A DNA stretch of 64,000 nt from Metaclostridioides mangenotii (GCF_017873185.1 NZ_JAGGJX010000001.1:1178001-1242000); one strand, 5' to 3'. Counted from the stretch's first letter, positions 35,734 to 45,091 are shown. Made by a program: numbers and translations. Notes: generated from the letters alone by a model not told the origin.

Positions 35734-36661
35734 TCTCTGCTACTCTTAACTTTGCACTTCTTGATCTAGGATTTACTTCTACTTCTTCATCGCTTGGAAG
35801 TATCGGTTTTCTAGTGATTACCTTTACTTCTTTTTCCTTATCACATTGACACATTGGAAGTTCCGGTGGGCAAATACAGTCTATTGCTAAGTATTTAAAT
35901 TCATTTTTTACTATTCTATCTTCTAATGAGTGGAAAGTGATTATACAAATCCTGCCACCTTTATTCATAATAGACGCAACATCCCTTATCAAACTAGTTA
36001 TTACACCGAGTTCGTTGTTTACCTCTATTCTTATAGCCTGGAAAGTTCTCTTTGCAGGGTGAGGTCCATCTATTCTAGCTTTTTTAGGTATAGCTTTTTT
36101 TATTATATCTACCAATTCTCCAGTATTTTGTATAGGGGATTCTTCTCTTGCTTCGACTATAAACTTTGCAATACGTCTTGACCAGTTCTCTTCTCCGTAA
36201 TCTTTAATAATTCTATTCAACTCATCTTCACTATAGTTGTTTACAACATCATAAGCGCTGAACTCGCTTCTAACATCCATTCTCATATCTAAAGGAGCAT
36301 CCTGCATATATGAAAAACCTCTGTCCGCTTCATCGAGTTGATGAGAAGAAACTCCAAGGTCTGCCAAAACTCCATCGATTTTTGTAATTCCTAGTTTTTC
36401 AAGTTCAGACTTTATATTTTCGAAGTTACTGTGTACAAATTTTACTCTGTCACTGTATTCACTCAGTCTCTCTTTAGCTGTATTTATTGCATTGATATCT
36501 TGATCAAATCCTATAAAAAGACCTTCACTCGATAATTTTTTTACTATCTCTATTGAGTGTCCTGCTCCACCCATTGTACAGTCCACATATACTCCATCTG
36601 GTTTTATGTTTAAACCGTCTATACATTCGTTTAAAAGCACGGATACATGATGAAATTCCAT
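35726..36661 (-). CDS. rsmH: 16S rRNA m4C1402 methyltransferase
   Basis: 311 residues. N-terminus [22 protein letters not shown] loop [13 protein letters not shown] (about 27-40), catalytic region [34 protein letters not shown], and [14 protein letters not shown]. It methylates the ribosomal P site. rsmH normally heads the dcw cluster before ftsL and the PBP gene; here 12 kb of accessory genes separate them. The ATG follows the lgt stop directly. Confidence 0.97.
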   Translation of the reverse strand: MEFHHVSVLLNECIDGLNIKPDGVYVDCTMGGAGHSIEIVKKLSSEGLFIGFDQDINAINTAKERLSEYSDRVKFVHSNFENIKSELEKLGITKIDGVLADLGVSSHQLDEADRGFSYMQDAPLDMRMDVRSEFSAYDVVNNYSEDELNRIIKDYGEENWSRRIAKFIVEAREESPIQNTGELVDIIKKAIPKKARIDGPHPAKRTFQAIRIEVNNELGVITSLIRDVASIMNKGGRICIITFHSLEDRIVKNEFKYLAIDCICPPELPMCQCDKEKEVKVITRKPILPSDEEVEVNPRSRSAKLRVAEKI

Positions 36662-37417
36662 CTAATTATCTCCTTTTTCTACTTTATTGACTTTACTTTT
36701 ATTGCTTAGATAAAAATGAGCTATTACCCCACCTATTATTCCAATTAAACTGATTACTTGGGCCATTCTAAGAGGACCAAACATTAAGCTATCTGTTCTA
36801 AGCCCCTCTATAAAAAATCGTCCTAGAGAGTAAAGAACAATATAATTTACCATTATCTGACCTTCGTACTTCTTTTTCTTTCTTGTAAAAACTAAAAATG
36901 CAAATACACATAAATTCCAGACAGATTCATATAAAAATGTTGGATGTACCTTCATTCCATCGACCATAATTCCCCAAGGTAGATCAGTAGGGCCTCCATG
37001 TGCTTCCCCATTTATATAATTTCCCCAACGACCAATTGCTTGAGCTAGTGGCATTCCTAGCATCACAGAATCCGCTGTTTTAAAGAAATTCATCTTTTTG
37101 AATTTAGTATATAAAAATCCCGCTAAAATTCCTCCGATAAGACCTCCATGAATTGCAAGACCCCCACCTCTGACATTTATCATCTCCATAAAATTTCCAG
37201 CATAATCACTCCAATTAAACACTACATAGTAAATCCTTGCGCATATTAAGCCAACAGGAATGGCAATTATAGCGATATTAATTACATCATCTTCGTCTAT
37301 TCCAACTCTTTTGGATTCCTTTAATGCAATTAATATAGCGGTCATCATTCCTGCTGCCATCAAAATACCATACCACATTACATCTATGCCAAATAAACTA
37401 AAAGCTACTCTATCCAT
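36662..37417 (-). CDS. lgt: prolipoprotein diacylglyceryl transferase
   Basis: 251 residues, seven membrane helices. Signatures GGGLAIHGGLIGG and GRWGNYINGEAHGGPTDLPWG, with IHPTFLYES-like VHPTFLYESVWN. It adds diacylglycerol to the lipobox cysteine of lipoproteins, for instance the rhodanese protein at 34612. Ribosome site GAGGTGTATAG. It is adjacent to the VanZ-like gene (no gap) and to rsmH, so the three form one operon. Confidence 0.97.
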   Translation of the reverse strand: MDRVAFSLFGIDVMWYGILMAAGMMTAILIALKESKRVGIDEDDVINIAIIAIPVGLICARIYYVVFNWSDYAGNFMEMINVRGGGLAIHGGLIGGILAGFLYTKFKKMNFFKTADSVMLGMPLAQAIGRWGNYINGEAHGGPTDLPWGIMVDGMKVHPTFLYESVWNLCVFAFLVFTRKKKKYEGQIMVNYIVLYSLGRFFIEGLRTDSLMFGPLRMAQVISLIGIIGGVIAHFYLSNKSKVNKVEKGDN

Positions 37418-37900
37418 CTATACACCTCTTTGACCTATTTTTTTATTCGATTTATGTTTATATATACTTAATACAATCGCTACAATACACATACCCAAAA
37501 CTACACCAAACATATCAATAAATACATCTCTTACTGTAGCCGTCCTCCCGGGAATAAAAAACTGATGCACTTCATCTGATACCGCATAAATAAAAGATAT
37601 TATAAATGCGTTTCTGTATGATTTTAGCTGGGATTTTGTAATGTATGTACTTGCTGTAAATATTAATATAGAAAGAATTAAATATGAACACACATGAGCT
37701 GTCTTTCTAATAGAAACTGTATATCCAAAACCAGTTTTCTTTTTCTCATTTGACAGTGTATTTTTACTAATACCTTGTATCGCCTTTATAACTGAATCTG
37801 ATTTATGAGTAGATATATTGCCCGGTTCGCTAGAAAATTTAAAAATCAACCCCATCCAAGCAACTACTAGTACTATCATGATTATTCTCTTTTTCTTCAT
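37418..37900 (-). CDS. VanZ-like membrane protein
   Basis: 160 residues, four membrane helices. VanZ family marks: RIIMIVLVVAWMGLIFKFSS at the start, KTAHVCSYLILSILIF, and SDEVHQFFIPGRTATVRDVFIDMFGVVLG. Distant VanZ relatives confer low-level teicoplanin tolerance; most have no known role. Ribosome site AAAGGAGAAATTTA. First gene of the VanZ-lgt-rsmH run. Confidence 0.9.
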   Translation of the reverse strand: MKKKRIIMIVLVVAWMGLIFKFSSEPGNISTHKSDSVIKAIQGISKNTLSNEKKKTGFGYTVSIRKTAHVCSYLILSILIFTASTYITKSQLKSYRNAFIISFIYAVSDEVHQFFIPGRTATVRDVFIDMFGVVLGMCIVAIVLSIYKHKSNKKIGQRGV

Positions 37901-38227
37901 TAAATTTCTCCTTTAACATGATTGGGTTCAAATAAACTGATACTTTAAATTTATTAAAATCAATACTAATAGATCAACCTCTAAATCATAATAACATAAC
38001 AGACAATCTTATTACAAAAAAATTTCTATTATTATTTATAAGCTAAAGCGATACTCTAAAATAATATCTTCCCGCATATCTATTCTCAATATAACTATAC
38101 AAATCTATATCTACATTATTATCTTTAATACAAGTTTATACTCCACTAACTACGATGTTTATATTAGATTTAAATTAAATTTCAAATTTAATACACATTT
38201 CAATATCAGAATATTTACACTAATACA
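37901..38227. other. AT-rich divergent intergenic stretch
   Basis: Between the minus-strand VanZ-like gene and the plus-strand HD gene. No open frame, hairpin with T run, or clear promoter for the VanZ side was recognised. Confidence 0.5.
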
Positions 38228-38256
38228 TTGATTTTGAACAATTACTATGTTAGAAT
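38228..38256 (+). promoter_or_regulatory. candidate promoter of the HD gene
   Basis: TTGATT (38228-38233), 17-bp spacer, TAGAAT (38251-38256), starting transcription near 38263, upstream of the palindrome at 38286. Confidence 0.5.
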
Positions 38257-38285
38257 AACATTCAATATTTATTATCTTAAAAACT

Positions 38286-38313
38286 GTTTACAAATATTTA
38301 AATATTTGTAAAC
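38286..38313. promoter_or_regulatory. perfect 28-bp palindrome in the HD gene leader
   Basis: Two 14-bp arms (GTTTACAAATATTT and its complement) with no spacer. It lies 30 nt before the ribosome site. As DNA it suits a dimeric repressor; as RNA it would form a hairpin. Confidence 0.7.
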
Positions 38314-38345
38314 ACAAAATTTTTAGTACAAGTAGGAGGCATAAT

Positions 38346-38915
38346 ATGGCTTATATACCAAATTACGATCAAGCTGTTGAACTATTAAAGAAATACAACA
38401 AGGATGAATTTCACATCAAACATGGACTTATAGTTGGTGGAGTTATGAAGTATTTCGCCGAGAAATATGATCCTGATAACACGGACTTTTGGGAGATTGT
38501 AGGAGTGCTTCACGATCTAGATTTTGAACTTTATCCAGATGAACACTGTGTAAAGCAAGTTGAAATTATGAAGTCTGAGGATATAGACGACTCAGTAATA
38601 TTTTCTACAACTTCTCATGGTTACGGCCTTACTGGGTCAGTTGCGAAACCAGAAAAACAGATGGAAAAAATTTTATTCGCATCAGATGAACTTACTGGAT
38701 TAATAGGAGCAGCTGCAATAATGAGACCTTCAAAAAGTGTTGTAGATATAGAACTTAAATCAGTTAAAAAGAAATTTAAAGATAAAGGCTTCGCTGCCGG
38801 ATGTTCTAGAGATGTAATTAAACAAGGTGCAGAGGAACTGGGCTGGACACTGGACGAACTTATCTCTGAAACTATACTCGGAATGAGAACTTTAATTCCT
38901 ACACTAAATATCTAA
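38346..38915 (+). CDS. HD-domain hydrolase
   Basis: 189 residues of the HDIG-type family. Metal-binding pattern: H in FHIKHGLIVGGVMKYF, HD in VGVLHDLDFELYPDEH, then TTSHGYGL and the aspartate in FASDELTGLI. Such proteins are small phosphohydrolases, often on nucleotides; substrate unknown. Ribosome site AGTAGGAGGCATAAT. Single gene with its own promoter, a palindrome in the leader and a terminator. Confidence 0.88.
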   Translation: MAYIPNYDQAVELLKKYNKDEFHIKHGLIVGGVMKYFAEKYDPDNTDFWEIVGVLHDLDFELYPDEHCVKQVEIMKSEDIDDSVIFSTTSHGYGLTGSVAKPEKQMEKILFASDELTGLIGAAAIMRPSKSVVDIELKSVKKKFKDKGFAAGCSRDVIKQGAEELGWTLDELISETILGMRTLIPTLNI

Positions 38916-38968
38916 AACTCAGTCAGCAGGACAAGCTTTCTTAGTTTATTGAGTAAATAGAAAAATCA

Positions 38969-39006
38969 TCCCTGTAGTTTTCAATATAAATCTACAGGGA
39001 TTCTTT
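38969..39006 (+). terminator. terminator of the HD gene
   Basis: 9-bp perfect stem (tccctgtag, ctacaggga) followed by TTCTTTT. Confidence 0.85.
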
Positions 39007-39058
39007 TAGTTATATAGATTTTCTAAAGACTAGATTTTCTTCATAATTACTTCATAAT

Positions 39059-39174
39059 TATAATGTAAATTTAAATATATATTCATAAACCTTAACCATA
39101 TATCATGGTTGTTGGTTTACTCCAAAGTGATTGGGCGTCCCGAGATGTTACAAGCCCAATCACAATCCTTTTTT
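39059..39174 (+). ncRNA. candidate small RNA with two hairpins and a terminator
   Basis: A -10 TATAAT lies at 39059-39064 (no good -35). A first hairpin at 39087-39118 pairs AAACC..AACCA with TGGTT..GGTTT. After ACTCCAAA comes a strong hairpin, GTGATTGGGC (39127-39136) with GCCCAATCAC (39154-39163), a 17-nt loop GTCCCGAGATGTTACAA and T6. The region is richer in GC than its surroundings, codes for nothing evident and faces the convergent CPBP gene. No known RNA family is recognised. It could instead be a second terminator with an unusually ornate stem. Confidence 0.4.
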
Positions 39175-39203
39175 CATTTCTTTATTTCTTGATAATCCGT
39201 TTA

Positions 39204-39914
39204 TTAATAATTTATATACGAAACAAAAATAATAATAAAATTGTACAACATATGTAAAATAATATTGTATTTTATATCTCTTGTTTTTAAATATACAAAT
39301 ACGAGTGATGTTGAGATCGCTAGTTTCGGAAGCAATGATATCAATATTGATACAAAATATGATCCATAATCAATATAATGTATAACCAGAAAACACATAA
39401 TATTAACTATAATAACAATGTATTTTACTATTTTCTTTTCCATATCCAAATTGTTAAAAGCAAGATTGAAAAATATACCTCTAAATATTAATTCTTCTAT
39501 GAACGGGGTATATGTAAACGCTCCTATTAAATCAACAGTACTAAATTTTATGTCGGCATCATGTCCCTGACTTATTTTCGAAGTTATTATGTGTATAGTC
39601 TCTACAAATAATATTGAAATTATTATTAATGACAGTACTAATAACACATATTTTTTATCATAGCTAAAAAAACTTTTTACAGATATTTTTTTAGTTGGAT
39701 TATTGTAAATTCCATCATTATAAACTATAGCTAATATTAATATCACTACCAAAGAAGCTGTAAAAAGTAATGTATTACCGATGATTTGATTTGAAAATAA
39801 AAAGTTGACTTCTTCGAAAAGCATTAAAAAAACAAAAACAAATACTGTAATTAAAGATATCAATAACGCTCCTAAAAAACTAAATATGTACTTTTTTATA
39901 TTTGTAGTATTCAT
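39204..39914 (-). CDS. CPBP-family intramembrane metalloprotease
   Basis: 236 residues, seven or eight membrane helices. Type II CAAX-protease motifs: EELIFRGIFFN (motif 1), the histidine of CFLVIHYIDYGS (motif 2) and LHMLYNFIII (motif 3). Bacterial members are often linked to bacteriocin self-immunity or peptide maturation, but no peptide gene was seen beside it. Ribosome site GAGGGGGCGTTTGT. Confidence 0.88.
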   Translation of the reverse strand: MNTTNIKKYIFSFLGALLISLITVFVFVFLMLFEEVNFLFSNQIIGNTLLFTASLVVILILAIVYNDGIYNNPTKKISVKSFFSYDKKYVLLVLSLIIISILFVETIHIITSKISQGHDADIKFSTVDLIGAFTYTPFIEELIFRGIFFNLAFNNLDMEKKIVKYIVIIVNIMCFLVIHYIDYGSYFVSILISLLPKLAISTSLVFVYLKTRDIKYNIILHMLYNFIIIFVSYINY

Positions 39915-40020
39915 ACAAACGCCCCCTCATAAACGCTTTCGAAAAATGACAGCATCTCTATTTTCATTAGATATATAATATCTAAATCCAAATGGAGACA
40001 CTGCCGTTTATTAATTCTTC

Positions 40021-41307
40021 TTACTTAGGTTCAACTATAGATATTACGCTAAGTTCTTCTTTAAGGTGATTATTTAATCTATCCACAACATCCTCAAAAC
40101 TAACTTCTTTTATTACATCTACATAATCAAGTATATTTATACCTTTAAAATTATTAGAAATAAAACTGTTTGCTATATTAGTTATTGAATCAAAGCTCTT
40201 AAGAAGCTGACCTGTATTCTTCTTTTTAACTCTGTCGAAATCTTCTTTTGATAACCCTTCTTTTTTCAATTTATTTATTTGATCAAATACAGCTCTTTGA
40301 ACTTTTCTCGGATCTTTAGAATCTCCCACAACTAATGAGAATCCATAATCTACTTGTGATGAGAATCCTGCTCCAAAGTTTTCATTTATAAGACCTGTCT
40401 TATAGAGTTCTTCAAAAAGCTCTCCGCCTTTTCCAAATATCATATCAAGTAGTATATCTGTTGTTACTTCTTTTTTAAGAAGCTCTCTTCCACTAATACC
40501 TACTTTATCGTCCTTGAATCCCATATAAAACATAGGCATTGATATAGGGAATTTTTTTACAACTTCTTTCTGAGCTACTGTTGTAGGTTCTTCTGGATAA
40601 AATCTCTCAATTTCATGGTTTAATTTCTCTACATCGTAGTTATTAGACTGTTCTACTACTTCCATAATTTTATTTTCGTCTAAATCTCCCACTACAAATA
40701 ATGCCATATTTCCCGGGTTATAAAATGTATTGTAGCACTTGTATAATTCATCTTTAGTGATTTTGTATATACTTTCAACTGTTCCAGCTATATCGATTTT
40801 AACAGGATAATTTTCATACATAGCTTTAAGGCAATTGAAGTAAACATTCCAATTTGGATCGTCGTCGTACATTTTTATTTCTTGTTCTATAATTCCTTTC
40901 TCTTTTTCTACATTTTCATCTGTAAAATAAGGTGTTTGAACATACTTTATCAAGTGTTCAAGGCTTTCATAGAAGTTCTCTGTTGCTGTAAATAAATATG
41001 CAGTCATAGTAAAGTTTGTAAAAGCATTAGCACTTGCTCCAAGCTTTGAAAATTCATCAAAGGCATTTCCTCCATCTGGCTGCTCAAACATTTTATGCTC
41101 TAGGAAATGTGCTATCCCTTCATTTACTCTAAACTTTTCCTTTTCTCCTATTGGAACGAACTCTAATTCATTTGATCCATAATTAGTTCCTAATATTGCG
41201 TATTTTTTTGTAAATCCCTTTTTAGGCATATAATAAACATCTAAACCGTTTTTTAGCTTTTTATAATAAATTTCTTCTTTTAATATATCGTTGACTATTT
41301 TTTTCAT
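40021..41307 (-). CDS. ymfH: M16 zinc peptidase, YmfH type
   Basis: 428 residues. The inverted zinc motif HFLEH is in VNEGIAHFLEHKMFEQPDG (about 66-70), with the distal glutamate in EKGIIEQEIKMYDDDPNW. C-terminal inactive M16 repeat follows (LLDMIFGKGGELFEELYKTGL). It pairs with the inactive partner YmfF encoded just upstream; in some Firmicutes the pair is tied to elongation factor P modification by gene context. Ribosome site TGAGGAGGATTAT. Confidence 0.9.
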   Translation of the reverse strand: MKKIVNDILKEEIYYKKLKNGLDVYYMPKKGFTKKYAILGTNYGSNELEFVPIGEKEKFRVNEGIAHFLEHKMFEQPDGGNAFDEFSKLGASANAFTNFTMTAYLFTATENFYESLEHLIKYVQTPYFTDENVEKEKGIIEQEIKMYDDDPNWNVYFNCLKAMYENYPVKIDIAGTVESIYKITKDELYKCYNTFYNPGNMALFVVGDLDENKIMEVVEQSNNYDVEKLNHEIERFYPEEPTTVAQKEVVKKFPISMPMFYMGFKDDKVGISGRELLKKEVTTDILLDMIFGKGGELFEELYKTGLINENFGAGFSSQVDYGFSLVVGDSKDPRKVQRAVFDQINKLKKEGLSKEDFDRVKKKNTGQLLKSFDSITNIANSFISNNFKGINILDYVDVIKEVSFEDVVDRLNNHLKEELSVISIVEPK

Positions 41308-41321
41308 ATAATCCTCCTCAT

Positions 41322-42584
41322 CTAGTTTCTAAGAAAGTAAACTGTGTCAAGCTCTATGTCTTTTACAGCATTTACTATATCGTCTACTGTAACTTTTTCT
41401 ATACTTTTGATTAAATCTTCGACTGTTGAGTTAGTTTTAGCAAAAGATTGTGCAAAAGAAAACTCTGACATGCCGCCAATATTATCTGTAACAGATTTAG
41501 CCGAGTTGATTAGTGCGCTCTTACTATTTGAAATTTCTTGATCAGTTATTTTTCCATTTTTTAAATCTTCAAGTTGCTCTTTTATTATTTTAACCGCTTT
41601 TTCGTAGTTTTGAGCTTCTATACCAGATGAAACAAACATTATACTCTTGTACTTTTCAACTGATGAATAAACATAGTAACATAAACTTTCTTTTTCTCTT
41701 ACATTGTTAAACAGTTTTGAGTGAGCGCCTCCACCAAAAACACTATTTCCTACTACCAATGAATAGTATTTATCGTTGTCCATGTAATCTACATTTGCTC
41801 TGTATCCCATAACCAACTTACCTTGAGTAATATCCATTTTTTCTTCGACTATTTTTACTTCATCTACCTTTTTAGAAAATTCCCCTCTAGGTATTTCGAT
41901 TATTTCTCCTCTTTCAAACTTGAAGTTTTGTTTTATAGACTCTACTACAAAATCCTCATCGAAATTACCTTCTACCACTATATCGATAGGAGATGTTTTA
42001 AGAATATTTTTGTAGTGATTGTATAGATCCACCGCTGTAATAGAGTCGATGTCATCTTCATAACCATTTTCATCTATACTATATCTTTCATCTTTACACA
42101 TTGCTTCAACACATTTGCTTTGCGCATATGATTTTTTATCATTTATAGCTGCCTTTATTTTATCTCTTAAGTTTTGTTTTTCCAGATTAAGATATTCTTC
42201 TTTAAATCCTTCATCTTCAATAAATGGATTATTTATTATTTCATTTAAAAACTCAATCATATCTTTAAATATATCTTCATCAATAAATTTATCATTAATA
42301 CCCAATATCTTAAACTCTAGTATCTGTTTTTCTGATCTCTTCCCTGCATTTGACAGAAGTGATGCACCATAAAGACTATCTAACTTATGTGATATTTCTC
42401 TTAAAGTTGGATATTTATTGCTACCGCTAGTTATTACAGATGGCAACAGCGCATTTTTAGTAACATCTTCTCTATCTAATTCTCTTTGAATATAAACACT
42501 TACTAAGTTCGTTTTAAATTTTGAAGTCTTTATCAACGTCAAATTTATATTATTACCTAAATCTACTCTTTTTAAATCGCTCAT
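41322..42584 (-). CDS. ymfF: M16-like inactive partner, YmfF type
   Basis: 420 residues with M16 fold marks (LLPSVITSGSNKYPTLREISHKLDSLYGA, NSVFGGGAHSKLFNNVREKESLCYYVYSSVE), but without HxxEH at the expected place, so it is the non-catalytic half of an M16 heterodimer. It ends 14 bp before ymfH. Ribosome site AGGAGGTAGCT. The order ymfF-ymfH is conserved in Firmicutes. Confidence 0.9.
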   Translation of the reverse strand: MSDLKRVDLGNNINLTLIKTSKFKTNLVSVYIQRELDREDVTKNALLPSVITSGSNKYPTLREISHKLDSLYGASLLSNAGKRSEKQILEFKILGINDKFIDEDIFKDMIEFLNEIINNPFIEDEGFKEEYLNLEKQNLRDKIKAAINDKKSYAQSKCVEAMCKDERYSIDENGYEDDIDSITAVDLYNHYKNILKTSPIDIVVEGNFDEDFVVESIKQNFKFERGEIIEIPRGEFSKKVDEVKIVEEKMDITQGKLVMGYRANVDYMDNDKYYSLVVGNSVFGGGAHSKLFNNVREKESLCYYVYSSVEKYKSIMFVSSGIEAQNYEKAVKIIKEQLEDLKNGKITDQEISNSKSALINSAKSVTDNIGGMSEFSFAQSFAKTNSTVEDLIKSIEKVTVDDIVNAVKDIELDTVYFLRN

Positions 42585-42705
42585 AGCTACCTCCTATATC
42601 TTTATATATTAATTATAACCAATAATTATAATATTTAATATGATAGACTTTATATTTACTAATTTATACCCATTTTTGAATTTAAAACACTACAATATTT
42701 TAATT

Positions 42706-42747
42706 AAAAAGGCGCGAATTATTGACTATTAGCCAGATACTTCGCGC
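42706..42747 (-). terminator. terminator-like hairpin
   Basis: Stem gcgcgaa (42712-42718) with ttcgcgc (42741-42747), 22-nt loop, T5 on the minus strand. Confidence 0.6.
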
Positions 42748-42822
42748 TTTTCTTTATCTCTTTAATTGTAGAAAGTCTTAATTCAGACTTTTCGTATTCC
42801 TCTGACTTAGATGATTATAAAT

Positions 42823-42854
42823 AGAACCGTATCACTTACCTATGATACGGTTCT
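42823..42854 (-). terminator. hairpin after the phage-holin-family gene
   Basis: Perfect 12-bp stem (agaaccgtatca, tgatacggttct) with an 8-nt loop, but only a weak T run. Confidence 0.55.
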
Positions 42855-42987
42855 CAACAATAAATATAAACGATATTTTTTTGTTAACCTATTTTATTAA
42901 CAAATTTTTAAAATTAATTTAATTCTTAATAGTTTAGCTTGACGTATTTTCCATAGAACTTATAATTTTATACATAGGTAATTAAAA

Positions 42988-43356
42988 TTACATAGCTCTA
43001 GCTGGAAATACTACGTCTAAAATACCAATAACTACAGCAGCCAATATTGCACCCATAATAGATACATTCATATGAGGAACTAAAAATTGTGCTAAGTATA
43101 TTATAATTGCTGCAATTGCAAATCCTTTTATTCCTTTTCCAAAAGGAGATGCATCGACTCCTATAAACATCTCTACTAAATAATCTATCCCTGATATTAC
43201 TACCGCTGCTATTAAATATGACCACATTCCAGATATTGAAAATCCTGGAGTTACAAATGATGTTATTGCTAAAATGATTGCAACTAATACAAATCTTCCT
43301 AGCCATCTTAACACGCTATTATCTTTACCGGTTCTTCTTTCATTTTCATATTCCAT
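42988..43356 (-). CDS. small four-helix membrane protein, phage holin family 4 (YvlD-like)
   Basis: 122 residues: RFVLVAIILAITSFVTPGFSI, YLIAAVVISGIDYLVEMF, IKGFAIAAIIIYLAQFLVPHM and IMGAILAAVVIGILDVVFP. It matches the small family annotated as phage holin family 4, of which YvlD of Bacillus is a member; most are chromosomal, not phage lysis proteins. Ribosome site AAAGGAGTAGTTTAT. Nothing phage-like surrounds it. Confidence 0.75.
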   Translation of the reverse strand: MEYENERRTGKDNSVLRWLGRFVLVAIILAITSFVTPGFSISGMWSYLIAAVVISGIDYLVEMFIGVDASPFGKGIKGFAIAAIIIYLAQFLVPHMNVSIMGAILAAVVIGILDVVFPARAM

Positions 43357-43717
43357 ATAAACTACTCCTTTTATAAAATACTATTTTTTGTTTTACACAA
43401 AATTTCTTAACTTACATTTATATATTTACCAATATTTTAAATAATATTCCCCACAAAAAACAAAATAGGTTAATTTTTGGTTTAAGTAACCTATTTTTAC
43501 AAAATAATCTTACTACATCGCTATGTATTTTTGGCTATATGATCTCGATATTTCATTTTTCATTTATAATTTTTATTTTATGTTTTACTTTATCTACTAT
43601 ACGCTCCAATTTAAACTTTCCTGCAGAAAGGTGAAAATACATTTTTTTCATAAAATTTTATACCTTTATAATATCTTTTAATATCCATATTGTAACTCGT
43701 GTGTAATGAAGTAGACG
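43357..43717. other. intergenic stretch before the KTR remnant
   Basis: Contains the hairpin at 43462-43497 and otherwise no feature I can support. Confidence 0.5.
43462..43497. terminator. bidirectional hairpin
   Basis: Perfect 11-bp stem (aaaataggtta, taacctatttt), 14-nt loop, A- and T-rich on both sides. Confidence 0.55.
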
Positions 43718-43826
43718 AAATGGATAAAGTCCTTTCAAAAATATAACAAGACTTAGGATGCAGGAGGATACAGACTTAATTAACTTTCCGCTTTACTGTC
43801 CGAAAAGTAAACAGGAAAGCTATTAA
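43718..43826 (+). pseudogene. remnant of a cysteine-rich KTR protein gene of ICE type
   Basis: Plus-strand translation gives KWIKSFQKYNKT, then one extra T at 43754, then RMQEDTDLINFPLYCPKSKQ and ESY before a stop. The pattern W-I-x-C-P-x-C-x-N-K-T-R, E-D-T-x-L-x-N-F-P-L-x-C-P-K-C-K-Q-E is that of the cysteine-rich KTR protein carried by Tn916/Tn1549-like elements. Three of the four cysteines are lost (S, K, S in their place), a frameshift splits it and the start is gone. It is decayed and reported as a fossil. First I took this stretch for a structured RNA. Confidence 0.7.
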
Positions 43827-43993
43827 ATTATCGGCAATCGTAGAATTCTTACCATATAATCCAACAAATTTTATTGAAATCTAAACAACATACTATTTGT
43901 TTATGTTATAATTAACGTATATGTCTATAATTAAAATTTACAATTAGACAAAATTGTTTAAATTTATATAAAACAAATGAGAGGAAGATCATA

Positions 43994-45091
43994 ATGAAAT
44001 TAGGTATAGTTGGATTACCGAATGTCGGTAAAAGTACGCTATTCAATGCAATAACTCAAGCAGGAGCTGAATCTGCAAACTATCCTTTCTGTACAATAGA
44101 TCCAAACGTTGGTGTTGTATCTGTTCCAGATGAAAGACTAAATAAATTACAAGAACTATACAGTTCTAAAAAATTAGTGCCTACTGCAATAGAATTCTGT
44201 GATATAGCAGGTCTTGTAAGGGGTGCTTCTAAAGGTGAAGGACTTGGAAACAAATTTTTATCTCACATCAGAGAAGTTGACTCTATAGTTCACGTTGTAA
44301 GATGTTTTGAAGATCCAAACGTAGTTCATGTAGACGGTTCTGTAGATCCACTTAGAGATATAGAGACTATAAACTTAGAGCTTATATTCTCTGATATAGA
44401 AATATTAGAAAGAAGAGTACAAAAAACTCAAAAAGCTGCTAAAGCTGATAAAACTCTTGCTTCTGAGCTAGAGTTCTTAAAATCAATCTTAGCTACTCTT
44501 GAAGACAACAAATGTGTGAGAACTATGGAATTTAATGAAGATGAGCAAACTTTTGTAAATTCATTAAACCTACTAACTTCAAAACCAGTTATATACGCAA
44601 CAAATGTTGGCGAAGACGATTTAGCTGATGATGGAGATAGCAATAAATACGTTAAAATCGTAAGAGATTATGCAGCTACTGAAGATGCTGAAGTTGTAGT
44701 TGTCTGCGCGCAAATAGAAGCTGAAATTTCTGAACTTGATTCTGATGAAGAGAAAAGAGAGTTCTTAGAAACTCTTGGTCTTGAGCAATCAGGTCTAGAT
44801 AAACTTATAAAATCTTCTTATGCACTACTTGGTCTTATATCATACTTAACTGCTGGGCCACAAGAAGTTAGAGCTTGGACTGTAAAAGTTGGAACAAAAG
44901 CTCCTCAAGCAGGTGGTAAAATTCACTCTGATATCGAAAGAGGTTTCATAAGAGCAGAAACTATAGCATTCGACGATTTAGTCGAACATGGAACTATGTC
45001 TGCTGCTAAAGACAAAGGTCTTGTTAGACTTGAAGGTAAGGACTATATCGTTAAAGATGGAGATGTTATCCTGTTTAGATTTAACGTTTAA
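43994..45091 (+). CDS. ychF: ribosome-binding ATPase YchF/Ola1
   Basis: 365 residues, Obg-type P-loop: GLPNVGKSTLFNAIT (6-20), switch I with NYPFCTIDPNVGVV, DIAGLVRGASKGEGLGNKFL (G3), an inserted coiled coil (about 130-165), and a C-terminal TGS domain (SYLTAGPQEVRAWTV). The base-recognition motif NVGE favours ATP over GTP, as in the family. Ribosome site GAGAGGAAGATCATA. Single gene, own terminator. Confidence 0.97.
   Translation: MKLGIVGLPNVGKSTLFNAITQAGAESANYPFCTIDPNVGVVSVPDERLNKLQELYSSKKLVPTAIEFCDIAGLVRGASKGEGLGNKFLSHIREVDSIVHVVRCFEDPNVVHVDGSVDPLRDIETINLELIFSDIEILERRVQKTQKAAKADKTLASELEFLKSILATLEDNKCVRTMEFNEDEQTFVNSLNLLTSKPVIYATNVGEDDLADDGDSNKYVKIVRDYAATEDAEVVVVCAQIEAEISELDSDEEKREFLETLGLEQSGLDKLIKSSYALLGLISYLTAGPQEVRAWTVKVGTKAPQAGGKIHSDIERGFIRAETIAFDDLVEHGTMSAAKDKGLVRLEGKDYIVKDGDVILFRFNV

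Larger units (their letters stand above)
42585..42987. other. intergenic stretch with two hairpins
   Basis: Holds the hairpins listed at 42706-42747 and 42823-42854. A 31-codon minus-strand frame (42719-42814, ending KEIKKSAKYLANSQ) has no start codon and may be the tail of a lost gene or chance. Confidence 0.5.

Noticed and set aside
42719-42814. Tail of a lost gene (KEIKKSAKYLANSQ)
   Set aside because: No start codon and no recognised family; too short to claim.
42988-43356. Evidence of a prophage
   Set aside because: The holin-family name is historical; no phage genes surround it.
43690-43860. Structured RNA or riboswitch upstream of ychF
   Set aside because: A stem (CTTTCC/GGAAAG, TTTAC/GTAAA) looked RNA-like, but translation matched the KTR protein pattern better, and no T run follows.
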